From assembly GCA_026770575.1 (NCBI GenBank), contig MU657199.1, forward strand, positions 26,037 to 90,036: a stretch of 64,000 nt of DNA. The letters run 5' to 3'. The notes below the pieces were generated by a model. That model was given only the letters and a program-made list of their open reading frames with translations, had not been told where the DNA came from and ran no database searches. Both the position numbers and the translations under genes were made by a program. How positions within the stretch are numbered: position 1 is the first letter of the stretch; every line of letters begins with the position of its first letter. The DNA comes from Pelagophyceae sp. CCMP2097 (lineage: Eukaryota; Sar; Pelagophyceae). Shown in pieces: positions 31,603 to 42,138 of this stretch.

Positions 31603-33384
31603 TTAGGCGGCGCGGGCGTCGAAGAAATTTCGGATGTGGTCGACGATTTCGCGGTTCGTTGGCGTCGGAAAGAGCCGGAGCAGCTCCGGCTCGCCCGGGA
31701 GCGCGGCGAGCGAAAAGGTGCGGCATTGCTCATAAAGGCTCGCCGCGAGTGGGACGCCGACGTCGAGTAGGAGGATCGGGTAGAGCGAGTGGATCTCGTA
31801 GCGGACGTTGTGGGCGTCGAGCGCATCGCAGAGGTCGTTTCGGAACGTTTGGAACGTGGCGACGCGGAAGGCCGTGTACTCGTCCGCGAAGGCCAGAATC
31901 TGGCCGAAAGGCCACGAGCGGCGACCTCGAAACACGCTTCGGACCGCGACCATGCAGTTTCGAGTCGGCAGTCTCGTTTGAGCAACGCTCGAGGTGGCAA
32001 AAACAGCCAAAATGGCGCGCTCGGGGACCGGTACTCTTATCGGGGCACTCTGAGACCAACGCTTGTTTACTCTGAGACCAACGCTTGTTTCACGACACGG
32101 GGACGCACTCGGGTCACGGTATGCTTGCGATTGGCGCCACTTTCAGCAGCGGGTGCGCCTTGCCGCAGTACGCCTTGATGGCGTCGTCCTCCTCCTCGCG
32201 CGAGGCGTCTGCGCGGCAGCACTCGAAGTGCGAGTCATCGAGGAAGAGTAATGATCCGCAAGGGAGAAAGTCCTTAAACCCAGACTGCACGATCCCCAGC
32301 AAATTTCCGCCGTTGGGCAGCTTCGACAAGTCGTCGCGCACTTCGAGCACGCCTCGGACCGTCGCGCAGCCGAGTAAAGACGCGTCGACGAAGTATAGAG
32401 CGTCGGCGCCCGTCTTTTGACGCACTTCCGCGCTCACGCAATCCATTCAATCCTTCGGCGTCGACCTTCCCGTCAGCGTGTGCGCAAACGTGCACACCAG
32501 CACGACGACGTCGCCGTGGCGGAGGCAGAGCGGGCGAAGCAGCTCGCCGTCTGGGGCTGATGTGCCCGTGGGAAGGTCGACGTACTGCACCTAAGGCGCT
32601 CCGGCATCACGCTCCGATACCTCCTCGCCGCTGCTGCCGCGCACGCTGCACACTCTGTCACGACACCACCGCTCCGTTTCGCCTTTTCGACGCCTTTTGT
32701 TACCCGGAGGAACGGCTCCGCTCCATATTTGTGCAGCACCGCCCGCCAGCAAAAGTGCGCGTCCGAGGGAACAACAACCTTGACGACGCGCTCGCGCGTG
32801 GCGCCTTCGTGCGCGAGGAGAGCTATCAGAGAGTTCACAGAGTTCGTCGTCGATGGGAACATTTCGAACTTCGCAGCCGCCTTGCCGGGCATATAAGCCG
32901 GAATCATGGCCTCGCGCAGAGGTGTCACGCGGCAGAGGCAGATCTTGCAGATTGGAAAGTCGCTGCCATTCGAACCGCCGAGGAGGTTCAAGAAGGACCC
33001 TTTACGGATGACGTCTAGAGTTTCGATCGTCGACGGAGAGACACCGTTTTCGAGAAGATATTCCAAAAACAGGTCCAACACTCTCTGCTGGTCCAGCACG
33101 GGCATGCCCGCCTTGCGCCGGAGCGTGGCGCGGCCGCGGTCGAACTGGTCCAGGAGCTGCTGCACCAATGACTCCTTTGAAGCCAGCGCCTCTTTGGAAG
33201 CCTCGGCCACCTTTATAACCTTGGCCTCCGGCGCCTCGCCCGGCGCGTCCGGGGCCTCGTTGCCGAGGTGCGGCGACGACGCGTTTGAGAGCTGCGGGGA
33301 CGATGCGTTTGCGACTTGATGATAGAAGCAAAGGCCGGTGGCCTGGAACGTCCGGTCCGCCGTAAAAGTCACGTCCGCAACTTC
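31603..33384 (-). CDS. Divergent PLP-dependent enzyme-like protein (fold type I)
   Basis: A Ser/Ala-rich N-terminus with a duplicated NASSP block leads into VLDLFLEYLLENGVSPSTIE and KFEMFPSTTNSVNSLIALLA, then VVVPSDAHFCWRAVLHKYGA. An intron (about 32592-32680, GTAACA...CTTAG) leads to VQYVDLPTGTSAPDGELLRP and GDVVVLVCTFAHTLTG. Next come ALYFVDASLLG and SGFKDFLPCGSLLFLDD. The order HFCW, DA-x-x-x-G, S-G-x-K-x-x-x-P-C-G resembles group II PLP decarboxylases, with the Lys of SGFK as Schiff-base candidate. The frame is broken near 32440-32450: a TGA follows HTLTG, while the +1 frame reads GKVDAEGLNGL, as expected for the family. A last exon (about 31930-31603) ends NREIVDHIRNFFDARAA. The family assignment is tentative. 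Confidence 0.45.
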
Positions 33385-33689
33385 CGCGCCTGCAACTTCG
33401 TCCGCAACTTCCGCGCCAGACTGCTCCGGTGCCGCAGAGGCCTACGTCGCGCGGCGTGGGGGCGTCGGCGTGCGGCCTCGAGAGGCTATAGATACAGCGA
33501 TGCGGCGCCTGAAAGAGACAGTGCTCTCTTCCCGTCTGCCGGACCGCGCTATGGAGACGCGGGCCGGCGCCGCTTGGGCGTCGAGCGCCACGAGGTCGGA
33601 CATGGCTCACGCTTCTTCCGCGGCGCCGACAGGTTCCACGGCGTCGGAACAGATTCCATGGCGTCTGAACAGATAGCCGAGATTCGTCG

Positions 33690-33900
33690 GAACAAAATCC
33701 GAGCAAAAAGGTTCGGAAACCCAAGCTCGGCGTCCGGGCCTCCCGACCCGCACACCAGTGTATACATGATCTGACGAGGTCGTTATCGACTCGAATCGAT
33801 GCCTCGTCGCTGTTCGGTCCCCTGCTCGTTCTCTGCTCGTCCACGTCCTGCTCGTCCACGACGCGCGCATCGCGTTGAAATTTCCCCGGACGACCCCCCG
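33690..33900 (+). repeat. Dispersed repeat, copy A
   Basis: This stretch is similar to 35300-35580: GGTTCGGA, GCCTCCCGACCCGC, ATCGATGCCTCG, then GCTCGTCCACGTCCTGCTCG and a final CGCG...TTTCCCC. The two copies flank the glycosyltransferase-like gene in direct orientation. No coding signal is apparent. Confidence 0.7.
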
Positions 33901-33950
33901 CGTCGCAAAGTCGAAGTGCGAGGCCGATTGTGCTGAAGTCTTAAAAATGA

Positions 33951-35151
33951 TCAGTCGGGCACTTTTGCGGAGAGTCTTGCGACGAAGTTTTCGAGTTCGA
34001 CGAAGCGGTTGTACTGGTGGACGAGGGCGGCGCGGCGGCCGTCGGAGCGGAGGACAAAGCCCTCGGCGTCGCGTTCGATTTTCACCTTACGGTTTTTCAA
34101 AACTCCCGCCGTGTAGACGGGCCCTGCGTCGTAGGGCGCGATTGCGACGCAGATTCTGGACGAGGCGCCGACCATGGACGAGTAGACGAGGTAGTTGTGG
34201 TGGCCCTGGTCGATACCTACCCTGGTACCCAGAGGTTGGACGCACCCAACCGCGTTTGGGGACGAAGCGTCGACCTGGGCTAAAATCGCGTCGAGGAAGT
34301 TTCGCGCGGCGTCGACCTCGCCCATGACGTTGCTCGAGCAGAGGACGGAGATTTCGCGCGTGCCCGCGGTGGCGTACATCTTCTCTAAACCTTGCTCTTT
34401 TAAGCATCCCCGGACCCACATCTGAGTCCAGCTGGACCCTTTCGAGGCCTCCAGCGAGACGGGCATCCGATCATGCTCCGCGAAGACCATGAGCTTGCCC
34501 GGTGCATTCGTGGTAGAGTGTTGCCGGGCGTCGGCGAAACAGTCGGCAAACAGGTCGCGCTGGAAGTACGCGTCGACAAAGTCCGTCCAGAGGACGTGGG
34601 AGAACTCTCCGCGTCGAGGTACGCCGCGTAGTAGCGGAAGCGCATCAGGGCCATGGGTGCGTGGTCGCCCCAGACGGTGTCCTTTGCGCAGATCCTGCCT
34701 GGTTGGTCCGCCCCGCACGGCGTAGACTCGACGACGACGAGGTCGAACTTTGGTTGCGAGAGCCAGGGCTTGACGCGCGGGTCTTCGAACGCGACGCAGT
34801 CTGCAGTGACGAATAATGCCACGGCGCCCGTGAACTTGCCAAAGAATCGGAGCGTCCCAACAAAGGTGCGAAACTCCCGGCGCGTGTACACGCGACCCGT
34901 CGCCGCCGCCATGATGAGCGGCTTCGACGGCGCCGCCGCTTTGGCCGGCGCCGCCGCGCGCAGCATTTGCCGCGGCGCCTCGACCTGCCGCGGCGCCTGG
35001 ATCGGCGGCACCGGCAGCGGCGGCGCCTGGATCGGCGCCGCCTGCAGCGGCAGCGCCTGGATCGCCGCCGCCTGCGGCGGCGCCAGCGGTGCGGCGCGTA
35101 CGGGCGGCGGCGGGAGATACGAAGGCGCGAGGAACTTTGAGAAAACCAGTG
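33951..35151 (-). CDS. Glycosyltransferase-like protein (nucleotide-sugar transferase fold), frame broken
   Basis: A Pro/Ala/Gln-rich region with PPIQAPRQVEAPRQM-type repeats comes first. Then follow REFRTFVGTLRFFGKFTGAV, DLVVVESTPCG, MALMRFRYYAAYLDA, FSHVLWTDFVDAYFQRDLF, KLMVFAEHD, SVLCSSNVMGE and VGIDQGHHNYLVYSSM. The block HVLWTDFVDAYFQ corresponds to the V-L-x-T-D-x-x-D-x-x-F-Q motif of putative glycosyltransferase-like proteins in algae and bacteria. The frame shifts by one base between YLDA and EFSHVL (about 34610-34620) with no room for an intron, so a single-base error or mutation is likely. The C-terminus ends ARLSAKVPD before TGA 33953-33951. A first exon upstream of the acceptor at 35152-35153 is missing. 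Confidence 0.6.
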
Positions 35152-35218
35152 CTATAGTAACCCGAGCACCAGCGAAGGCACGTGGACCCGGGCCCAGTCC
35201 TGCTTCGGCGCGGCGTAG

Positions 35219-35230
35219 TAGGAATTCCTA
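35219..35230. repeat. Palindrome TAGGAATTCCTA, site 1
   Basis: Perfect 12-bp palindrome upstream of the glycosyltransferase-like gene, probably in an intron or leader. Identical sites are at 52352, 58923 and 59625. Confidence 0.9.
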
Positions 35231-35299
35231 TGTTGAATGTGGCCCGCTTTGCGAAGTTTCTGGCAAGGACGCAAAGATACTCAGCGGCAGCACGAATTT

Positions 35300-35580
35300 T
35301 AAAACTTTGGACGGCCGGAACAAATGTCCTCGCAAAAGGTTCGGACAGCCAAAGCTCGAACTCGTGAGCCTCCCGACCCGCGATGATCCGACGAAGAGGC
35401 CGACTCGGATCGATGCCTCGACGTCCGGTCCACTGCGCACCCCCCCTCCTAGGTGCGCTTACTCGAAGCGCGGCGTCCTTTGCCCTTGGAAACCGTTCGG
35501 TCTCTGTGGCTCCTTGTTTGACTCTGCTCGTCCGCGCCCTGCTCGTCCACGACACGCGTCGCGTAAGCTTCCCCCCGCGC
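35300..35580 (+). repeat. Dispersed repeat, copy B
   Basis: Second copy of the repeat at 33690-33900. Its right part (about 35520-35580: TCTGCTCGTCCGCGCCCTGC through GACACGCGTCGCGTAAGCTT) recurs almost unchanged in inverted orientation at 63828-63882. Confidence 0.8.
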
Positions 35581-35699
35581 GCGAGGCTCGTCGATCGTCG
35601 AGGGAAAACTATTTTCGAACTATGTGAGCCCGGGTTGTTCCCGCGCGGCCTTTTGCAGGCGCGTTTTGCCGCGGCCTTGTGCAGGCCTTGTGCATGCTT

Positions 35700-36980
35700 T
35701 CACATTGTGTGGCCCTGCGGCCGTTGCGCCAGCTTGGCCTCTTGTTCGAGCCGCAGCGCGGGCACGAGCGCCGCCGTGGCGAGGGCCATCAGGCCTGAAA
35801 GGGTAACGAAGAACCCTTTCCAGCCGACGGTCTCGACGAGGCGCGCCGTGCCGTAGCCCTGGACGATTGCGCCCACCGAACCGCAGCCGTTGATCAGGCC
35901 GCTCAGCTTTGGCGCCAACAAAGGGCTCGCGTCGTTGTATTCGCACAAATTCCGCGCCGCGGCCCCCCCGAGGACGCCGTCGGGCGCCGCGACGCAAAAG
36001 CCCACGGCGAGCATCAAGACGGCGTTGATGACGGGGCCTTTGTGGTAAGCAAAGGCGTGGACTGCGAGGAGTAGAGACGTCAATAACGCGAGCGGCGCGC
36101 AAGCTTTTAATAAAGCCCCCCCGCAGACCTTGTCCGCGACGACGCCGACGAACAACGACCCCGCCGCGCCGCCGACGTCTAGCAGAGTTGCGAGCCGCGC
36201 GGCCGCGGGCGCGTCCACGCCCGCCGCGTCCACCTAAGATGCTCGCTCGCGTACGGCCGCCTCTCGTCTGTGTCCGCGTTGTCAGACGCGGGTTTTACCA
36301 GAAAGAGCGGCAGCCAGAACATCAACGAGTAGCGCGCCATCTTGACGCAAAAGTAACTGACACAGACCGAAATCACACCCCTTAGGGAAGACGCCGGACG
36401 CTCCTTGTCCTCGAGCAGACGCGTCTTCAGAGGCGGCGGCATGCGCGGCGCGTTGACCGACTTCTTCGGCGCGTGCCGGAGGAGCAGCCCTAACGGCAGC
36501 GCGGCGGCAGAAACTGTCAAACCGGCGGTGGCGAAAATAGCACGCCAGCCGTTTTGTTGCAAAGTGTGCGCGGCGAAGAAGTTTGCCGCGACGCCGCCGA
36601 CTTGCTGCGAAGTCTGCCACGCGCCGACCATGGATGCCCGCTGAGCCGCCGGGTACAAGTCTGCGACGTACAGGACTAACAAAGGATTCACGCAAGACTG
36701 AAAAAAACCGTTCATACCCCAACACGTGGCGAATTGCGCGGCGTTGTTGGCCAACGAGATCAACGCGGTGGCCGCGCCGCTGAGCACAAAGGCCAGAGGG
36801 AGTAAAGACGCCGGCGCAAAGGCCTGCGTCGCCCTCCCCAAGAGGAGCTGGCCCGCGGCGTACGCGGCGAGCCAGGCCGTGTCGATGCCGCCGAGCTGGG
36901 ACGTGGAGAGTTGGAGCTCGCGGCGGAGGACGGGTTTTACGACGGAGACTGGCTTTCTGGCCAGGTAGATGGCGCAGTAC
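35700..36980 (-). CDS. SLC37/GlpT-type sugar-phosphate antiporter (MFS)
   Basis: Multi-pass carrier that would exchange phosphorylated sugars or glycerol-3-phosphate for phosphate, on ER or another inner membrane. The opening YCAIYLARKPVSVVKPVLRR matches the SLC37/OPA start (C-R-K-P-x-S-V-V-K). It continues GGIDTAWLAAYAAGQLLLG, CWGMNGFFQSCVNPLLVLYV, ASMVGAWQTSQQVGG, and GVISVCVSYFCVKMARYSLM then FWLPLFL. A 65-nt intron (36234-36298) joins it to VDAAGVDAPAAARLATLLDV and GGAAGSLFVGVVADK. The last helices include KLSGLINGCGSVGAIVQG and FFVTLSGLMALATAALVPAL. Stop is TGA 35702-35700. The first exon, upstream of the acceptor at 36981-36982, was not identified, so the annotated start is an exon edge. 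Confidence 0.83.
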
Positions 36981-37102
36981 CTTAGGCGCGGTGCGATGCG
37001 ACAAGGAGATTCCGGCCGATCCACATGCCAGTCGTGCGGCTCGTTCAAATGCCAAGCGAGGCTCGCGGGACTCGTTCCGATGCCAACCAAGGCTCGCGCG
37101 AC

Positions 37103-37422
37103 TCACGCTAAGTAAGTCAGCGCGAACGCCCCACTGCGGCGCCAGGCTGCGCGCCTCTCCGCCTTTCCCGGGTCGGCGGCGGCGGCCGCGCGCTGCGCCA
37201 CCGCGACGCGGTGCGGCCGCACGTGCCAGGCCAGCGGGGCGTTGGCCTTCTTCGGACCCGCGTGCAACTTCTTCTGCGTCCTGAGATGAGTTTTGCTGCG
37301 TCCTGAGACGCTCCGTCGACAGACAACCACGACACGCACGTGGCGGCCATGGGCGGTGTGAGCTTGGCGCCGGCGCGCGCGGCGAGCGCGGCGAGGAGGA
37401 TGGAGCGCAAGGTCGTATTCAT
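37103..37422 (-). CDS. Possible small secreted or organelle-targeted protein
   Basis: ATG at 37422 opens a leader-like peptide (MNTTLRSILLAALAARAGAK). A second block in another frame, KKLHAGPKKANAPLAWHVRP onward, ends ALTYLA at TGA 37105-37103. The two would need a short intron near 37270-37340, where TCTCAGGACGCAG is duplicated and offers two acceptors. I could not find a donor that keeps phase, so the model is weak. No family is recognised. Confidence 0.3.
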
Positions 37423-38371
37423 GCGCCTTGCAGGTGGACTCACCGCGAGTGGTCGACGCGGCCGCGGAGCGCCTTTGGATTCCGGCGCTCCGGCTGCGGC
37501 GACGTGCGAGGGGGATATTCCACGCCCCGAGTCGCCCGACCGTGCCCTTTCGACTCCAAATCTTCCCCGCTATCGCCGAAACAATACCCGCTCGCCAAAA
37601 GACGACACCTTGGCGCCAATTGCGCCAATTGCGCGCCCTGACGCCATGCAGGCGCCACACATGGCGCCATGCCATGGCCATGCCCGATCGGATATCCCGT
37701 GGGCTCGATGGGTCGCGCGCACGCATGGTCTCCGGGGCATCGAGGCCTCGTGTCGCTTCGAGCTTCCCGCGGGTCAGATCGACGCAGATCGACGCCGACC
37801 GGGCGTGGGAGGCCCTTGTCGACTCGATCCTGGTCGGCCGTCCGCGGCCGATGCTGGACGGGCCCGAGGCCTTTACGCGTCGGCGAATGCGCCCGCCGGA
37901 CCTGCCGCGCGTCGATGCGTGGCGCGTCGATGCGTGGCGTCCAGCGCGGGGACGGCCTTTCGGCCGGCGACGCGCCACGAACCCTCGAGTCGACGCCTCG
38001 CGGCCGACTCCCGCCCCCTCCGCGGCGCAGTGTCAACGACCGCTGCGACCCGCGAGGGAAGATCCGAGCGCGGAGCGCCCGACACCAATCGATCAACGAA
38101 GCGCAGCTGCGCCCAAAGTGACCAAAGAGCCCAATGCAGCATCCGCTGGTCTCGCCCACCCCGTCCCGTCCGGTTTCTGCAGGGGACGCTGTCGGGAAGC
38201 CACTCTGGCAGATACAGTCCAACGACCTTTGAAAAGACCAGCCGCGCCGCCGCGGTACCAGCCGCGCCACCGCGGTCGCACAGACAAAGCTTGGCGTCAT
38301 GATGAGGCAAGAGGGTTTTAGTTTATCATTCTGGGGGAGCGGGGCGTATACAATCGATAGCGCGGCGTGGG
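37423..38371. other. GC-rich interval with overlapping spurious frames
   Basis: About 950 bp open in several frames on both strands, with no conserved motif. It contains small duplications (GCGTCGATGCGTGGC, twice at about 37912-37940) and palindromic GGCGCCA/CCATGGCCATG clusters around 37640-37685. I see no supported gene. Confidence 0.45.
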
Positions 38372-39058
38372 TTAGAGGAGGATGATGATAGCGAAAGACT
38401 TGAGACAGAACATCCCGACGCACATGGCCACGCCGGCGTAGTCGACCGTGTGCGGCACGCCCGCCAAGCCGGCGAACGTGCGGCCGTGCTCCAAAAGGAT
38501 AAGAGCGCGCAGTTTCGCCCATCTCTGTAAAGAAGCCGTCTCCGCCACCTCGCCCTCGGACTCGGCCCGGTCCCTAGCGCGCACGGCAAAGGTGCGGCCG
38601 TGGTGCTCGTGCACTAAAGTCTTCAGCTTGGCCCAGCGAGTTTTGCCATCGCAGGCTTCAAAGGCAAACGTGCGGCCGTGATGTAAAGCGACGAGTTCGC
38701 GCAGCTTGGACCACCGCGTGGGCGCGTCGACGTGGTCCTCCGCGCGTTTAGCGAACGTGTGGTGCAAGATGAGCTCGCGGAGCTTTGCCCACAGCGTTGG
38801 TGCGTCGTGCGTCGGGGGCGTCGAATCTCCGTTTGTTTGCGGCGTCTGGTCAAAGTCCTGCGGGTCGCCGCGCGGCCCCGAGGCACCGGAGAGCTGCGAG
38901 AGCTCCCAGTCGACGAGGCCCCAGTCCTGTTGGACTTTGGCCGGCGCGGGGCCCGCTTCTCTGCTCAGGTCCATCTCCGCCTCGCCGTGCTCCGACGTCG
39001 CCGGCGCCTCGCGAAGCGGGGCACACGCCTCCGCCTCGAACTGCTGGTGGCTCTGCAT
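38372..39058 (-). CDS. Tail-anchored protein with four W-x-K-L-R-x-L / GRTFA repeats
   Basis: Single exon, 228 codons, ATG 39058 to TAA 38374-38372. The N-terminal third is acidic and Pro/Gln-rich. Four repeats of roughly 26-38 residues follow: LWAKLRELILHHTFAKR, RWSKLRELVALHHGRTFAFE, RWAKLKTLVHEHHGRTFAVR and RWAKLRALILLEHGRTFAGL. The shared pattern is W-x-K-L-[RK]-x-L-[IV]-x-x-x-H-G-R-T-F-A; the first copy has lost GRTFA in part. The C-terminus is a single hydrophobic helix (AGVAMCVGMFCLKSFAIIIL) that reaches the last residue, so the protein is probably tail-anchored with the repeats in the cytosol. I do not recognise the repeat family. Confidence 0.75.
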   Translation of the reverse strand: MQSHQQFEAEACAPLREAPATSEHGEAEMDLSREAGPAPAKVQQDWGLVDWELSQLSGASGPRGDPQDFDQTPQTNGDSTPPTHDAPTLWAKLRELILHHTFAKRAEDHVDAPTRWSKLRELVALHHGRTFAFEACDGKTRWAKLKTLVHEHHGRTFAVRARDRAESEGEVAETASLQRWAKLRALILLEHGRTFAGLAGVPHTVDYAGVAMCVGMFCLKSFAIIILL

Positions 39059-39266
39059 CGCCCGGTGGAGCGACGAGAGCTCGAGAGAGGGTCGGGGTTT
39101 ACGGGGTGGAGGAAGTTGCGTGGAACAGTTGTGGAAAATTTGTGGAACTTACAATTGTAAATTAATTGTATCTCGGATCGTTTCTCATTGGACGGATTGA
39201 AGGGACTAAAGTTCTGCGCGGACAAGATTGCGACCGCAGATTCGTCGGCGACAGAAGAAGAATGGT

Positions 39267-41195
39267 TTACGGAAAGGCGGCGGCGTTGAGCAATGGGCAT
39301 TTCAGCTGCGGCAGTTGGGCGATGTGGTGTTGGATGGCTTCAAACTGCCCGGCGGCCTCCATTTTCACCCAATGGGCCCAAATGTCCGCGCGAACCGCCC
39401 GCATGGGTTCGTGCCGAGACTGCATGCACGCGTACCACTTTGCCAGGCGCGGCAGCGAGGCGGCTGAAGCGTTCGTCGTGCTGAGGAGGTCCGGCCAACC
39501 GAATACGCGGGGTAAGAGAAAGTCGCAAAAGACGGCAGTCGGGAACCAGGTCAAATCGGCCACCGACGCTTCGCCGCCGACGAGGTACGGATTGCCCTCC
39601 AGAGTCGTGTCGAGCCAGAGAAGCTGCTTCCAGACCTCTGCGAGCTTTGCAGAACGCTCTTCCAGCGTGACGCGCCTTTTCACCCCGTGCCACTCCTCAC
39701 TCAAATACATCGCACCCTGCGAGTGCGAAAAGCCGGGGGCCGTGCAGTTCGGCGACGCGACGTAGAGGTCGTGGAGCCGCACCATGAGGTCCACGAGCTG
39801 CCGAGCCTCGGGCCTACGAACGACCTCTCCGAAAGAGGGCGTGTCTTCCGACTTTCCAAGAGACGCACGTCGGCGGCCGGAAGCGCGGCCCGGCGTCGCA
39901 GTACTTGTCTTCCAAGTAGGAGAGGATGACGGCGGCTTCGAAGACGGTGCCGCCGTCGTCTCTTATGAGAGCGGGGACTTTCTTCAGAGGATTCACGGCC
40001 GCAAACGCAGCCGTCTGCAAGTCGTTGTAATCGACTACGCGCCGCTCGACCATTTCCGACACGGTCGAAGACTTCATGGCGAGCCATAAACGGATTCTTG
40101 CAGCATTGTTCGAATGAGTCATATCAAAGAAGACAGGCTTCGACTTGGTCACGGAAAACTGCGCAGTCGCCGCGTCGTCGCGGCCCAGGCTGCACGCCGC
40201 GGCCGAAGTCGAAGCGCCATTCGTCGATGAAGCCACGGTGGCGTCGCCGGTTTCGGTTGCGTCGAAAAAGGCGACGGTTCGGACCTCGATCGAAATACGC
40301 TTCGGCGCTTCCGGGACTGTCCAAGGGTCGTCAAACGCGGTGTGGAAGACGAATCGAGTGCCGGTTTCGTTGGTGTCGTGGACCTTGAAGACGAGGGCTT
40401 CGTCTTTGGTCATGGCGGGGTACGTGAACCATTTGTGGTTCGGCGAAAACTTCAAACTGTAATTCTCCCCGCGCCGGTCCGGGAACAAAAGCTCGTAGAT
40501 GAACGACTCGCCGGGTTGGATCGAGCGCTCGTCTAAGACAGCCAAAGGCATGCGGCCCACGGGGCGTTCGGCGTCGATGGACCGCCACACGTTGACAAAC
40601 GCGTAGCGCCCCGCGGCGAGCGCGTCCACTTCCGCCGGCGTCATGGTGCGGCCCTTGACCAGTGAATTGATACCCGCCTCGCCGAGTAAAGCCAACCTCT
40701 TCGGGGCGCCGTCGTGCGTGTAATCGCAGTGCACGCGCGGCACGGGCGCAGCAGTGCCCGTCTTGGACGCGTTGAGGGACGTGGATCCCGATTCGCGGAT
40801 GGTGTGGTCGAAGACCAGGACTTTTGAAGCCCCAGAGGCCTTTTTCACGAGTTTGCGCACTTCTCCGTAATAAACAGACTCGACGGCGGCCACGTCGCGA
40901 AAGTCCGAGACAACCGTCGGCGCCGACTCCTACGATGCAGGGCGTCGCCGCCGAAGGCACACCGACTGACTCGGGTCAGTCTCCTGGTCAGTCTCCGGCC
41001 GCCACCGACTCGGGCTTCACTACTCACGAGCGCGAACCCAAATGTCTCGAGCGTCGCCGGTTCTTCGAGTCGCCGCGCGTCGTGCATGTCCACCTCGTAG
41101 AGGCGGCTGGCGTCGCAGACGTCGCCGCGGTCCGGCTGATCAATGTACCTAGCGTCGAGGCGCGTCGCACCCCCGCGCGGGAGCGTCGTGGCCAC
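39267..41195 (-). CDS. NvfI/CmcJ-like oxygenase fused to a glutathione S-transferase
   Basis: The N-terminal exon (to 41028) has ATRLDARYIDQPD and VDMHDARRLEEPATLETFGF. A 98-nt phase-0 intron (40930-41027) leads to SAPTVVSDFRDVAAVESVYY, KVLVFDHTIRESG, PVPRVHCDYTHDGAPKRL, RYAFVNVWRSIDAERPVGRM, NHKWFTYPAMTKDEALVFKV and DPWTVPEAPKRISIEVRTVA. That order is typical of the CmcJ/AsaB/NvfI oxygenase group; V-H-x-D is the likely Fe-ligand region. The same exon continues into a GST thioredoxin fold: KPVFFDMTHSNNAARIRLWL, NPLKKVPALIRDDGGTVFEA, ILSYLEDKY. A 55-nt intron (39814-39868) leads to the all-helical GST C-domain (LWLDTTLEGNPYLVGGEASV, ADLTWFPTAVF). Stop is TAA 39269-39267. The first codons or a targeting exon upstream of 41195 are unresolved. 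Confidence 0.78.
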
Positions 41196-41889
41196 TGAAT
41201 CCTCGCGCGGCGTTTCGGCTCACCGGCCGTTGCGCTTGCCGGGCGGCGGCTCGTCTTGGTAGTTTAGTAAAACGCGCTGCGGCGCGGCGCGCGGGCCCTT
41301 TGAGGGTCGCGGCCCAGACGAGGCGCATCGCAGCCCCGGCCGGAGGCCGCGCCACGACGCGCGGCTCCAGCGCGCAGCCAGCATGCTCGCTACGAGCGCG
41401 ACGCGCACGAGTTGGGTTGTTCGCTACGGGCGCGAGCGCACGAGCGGCGTGACGATCGTCGCGGTGGGCGCGTGCTCCGTCCGCGGCAAAAAAGGTTCTC
41501 GAGATCCGACCAATTTCCGACCGGTGATTAAACGCACGCTTTGTTCTGTGAGTTGCGTCGGCGCACGCCGGGTGGTGTGTCACGGAGCCGCTCTGTCGAA
41601 GCGCCGGCGGCCGGGGGAGGTCTCCTTTGCTCGGCCGGCGTTTCACTCGGCCGATTCGGTGGCGCTTCGACGCGCGACGTTTCCCACCGTCGAGACTTTC
41701 GATGCATCCCGGGCCCCTCGACGGCGCGGGAAAAGGGTGACGTACTGCGACTGACGAAGCGTTGCGAACTCGATTTTGAACTTTTTGCTTTCATCGATAG
41801 TACGAGCGTCCGAGCGACCGTTGAGGGGACATCGCACTTGCGGACGTACGAGCCGGCTCGTCGGGGTCGGGATTGCCGCGCGCATCGAG

Positions 41890-42093
41890 ATGCTTGATGG
41901 CGTCGCTTTTGCGTCGTTCGTATTCTGGAAGGCTGGCCCTCGCTTCGCGCTTGCGTACTGGGCAGGTGGCGCCGCGGTGGCTTACGCAGGCTGCGCGGCC
42001 TTTACGCGAGGCAGGAACGAGGAGCTCCAGGCGCGTCGCGCAGACCGGCCGGAAGCCCTTTTGAAGACGAGGGACCTTGAGAGCGCGCGTTGA
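41890..42093 (+). CDS. Possible small single-pass membrane protein
   Basis: ATG 41890 opens 67 codons with hydrophobic stretches (VAFASFVFW and FALAYWAGGAAVAYAGCAAF) and a basic/acidic tail ending ARRADRPEALLKTRDLESAR. The size and layout would suit a small inner-membrane protein, but I recognise no family. It ends 45 bp before the LPCAT-like start, so it might also be leader sequence. The rest of 41196-41889 shows no clear gene. Confidence 0.3.
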   Translation: MLDGVAFASFVFWKAGPRFALAYWAGGAAVAYAGCAAFTRGRNEELQARRADRPEALLKTRDLESAR

Positions 42094-42138
42094 AAGGACG
42101 AGCCCTTTGTGACGGCCTCGCTTTAGGAGCTCCTTTTG

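Noticed and set aside
37340..38522. Three long overlapping frames at 37.3-38.5 kb on both strands
   Set aside because: All are composition-driven, have no motif in common with any family and contradict each other.
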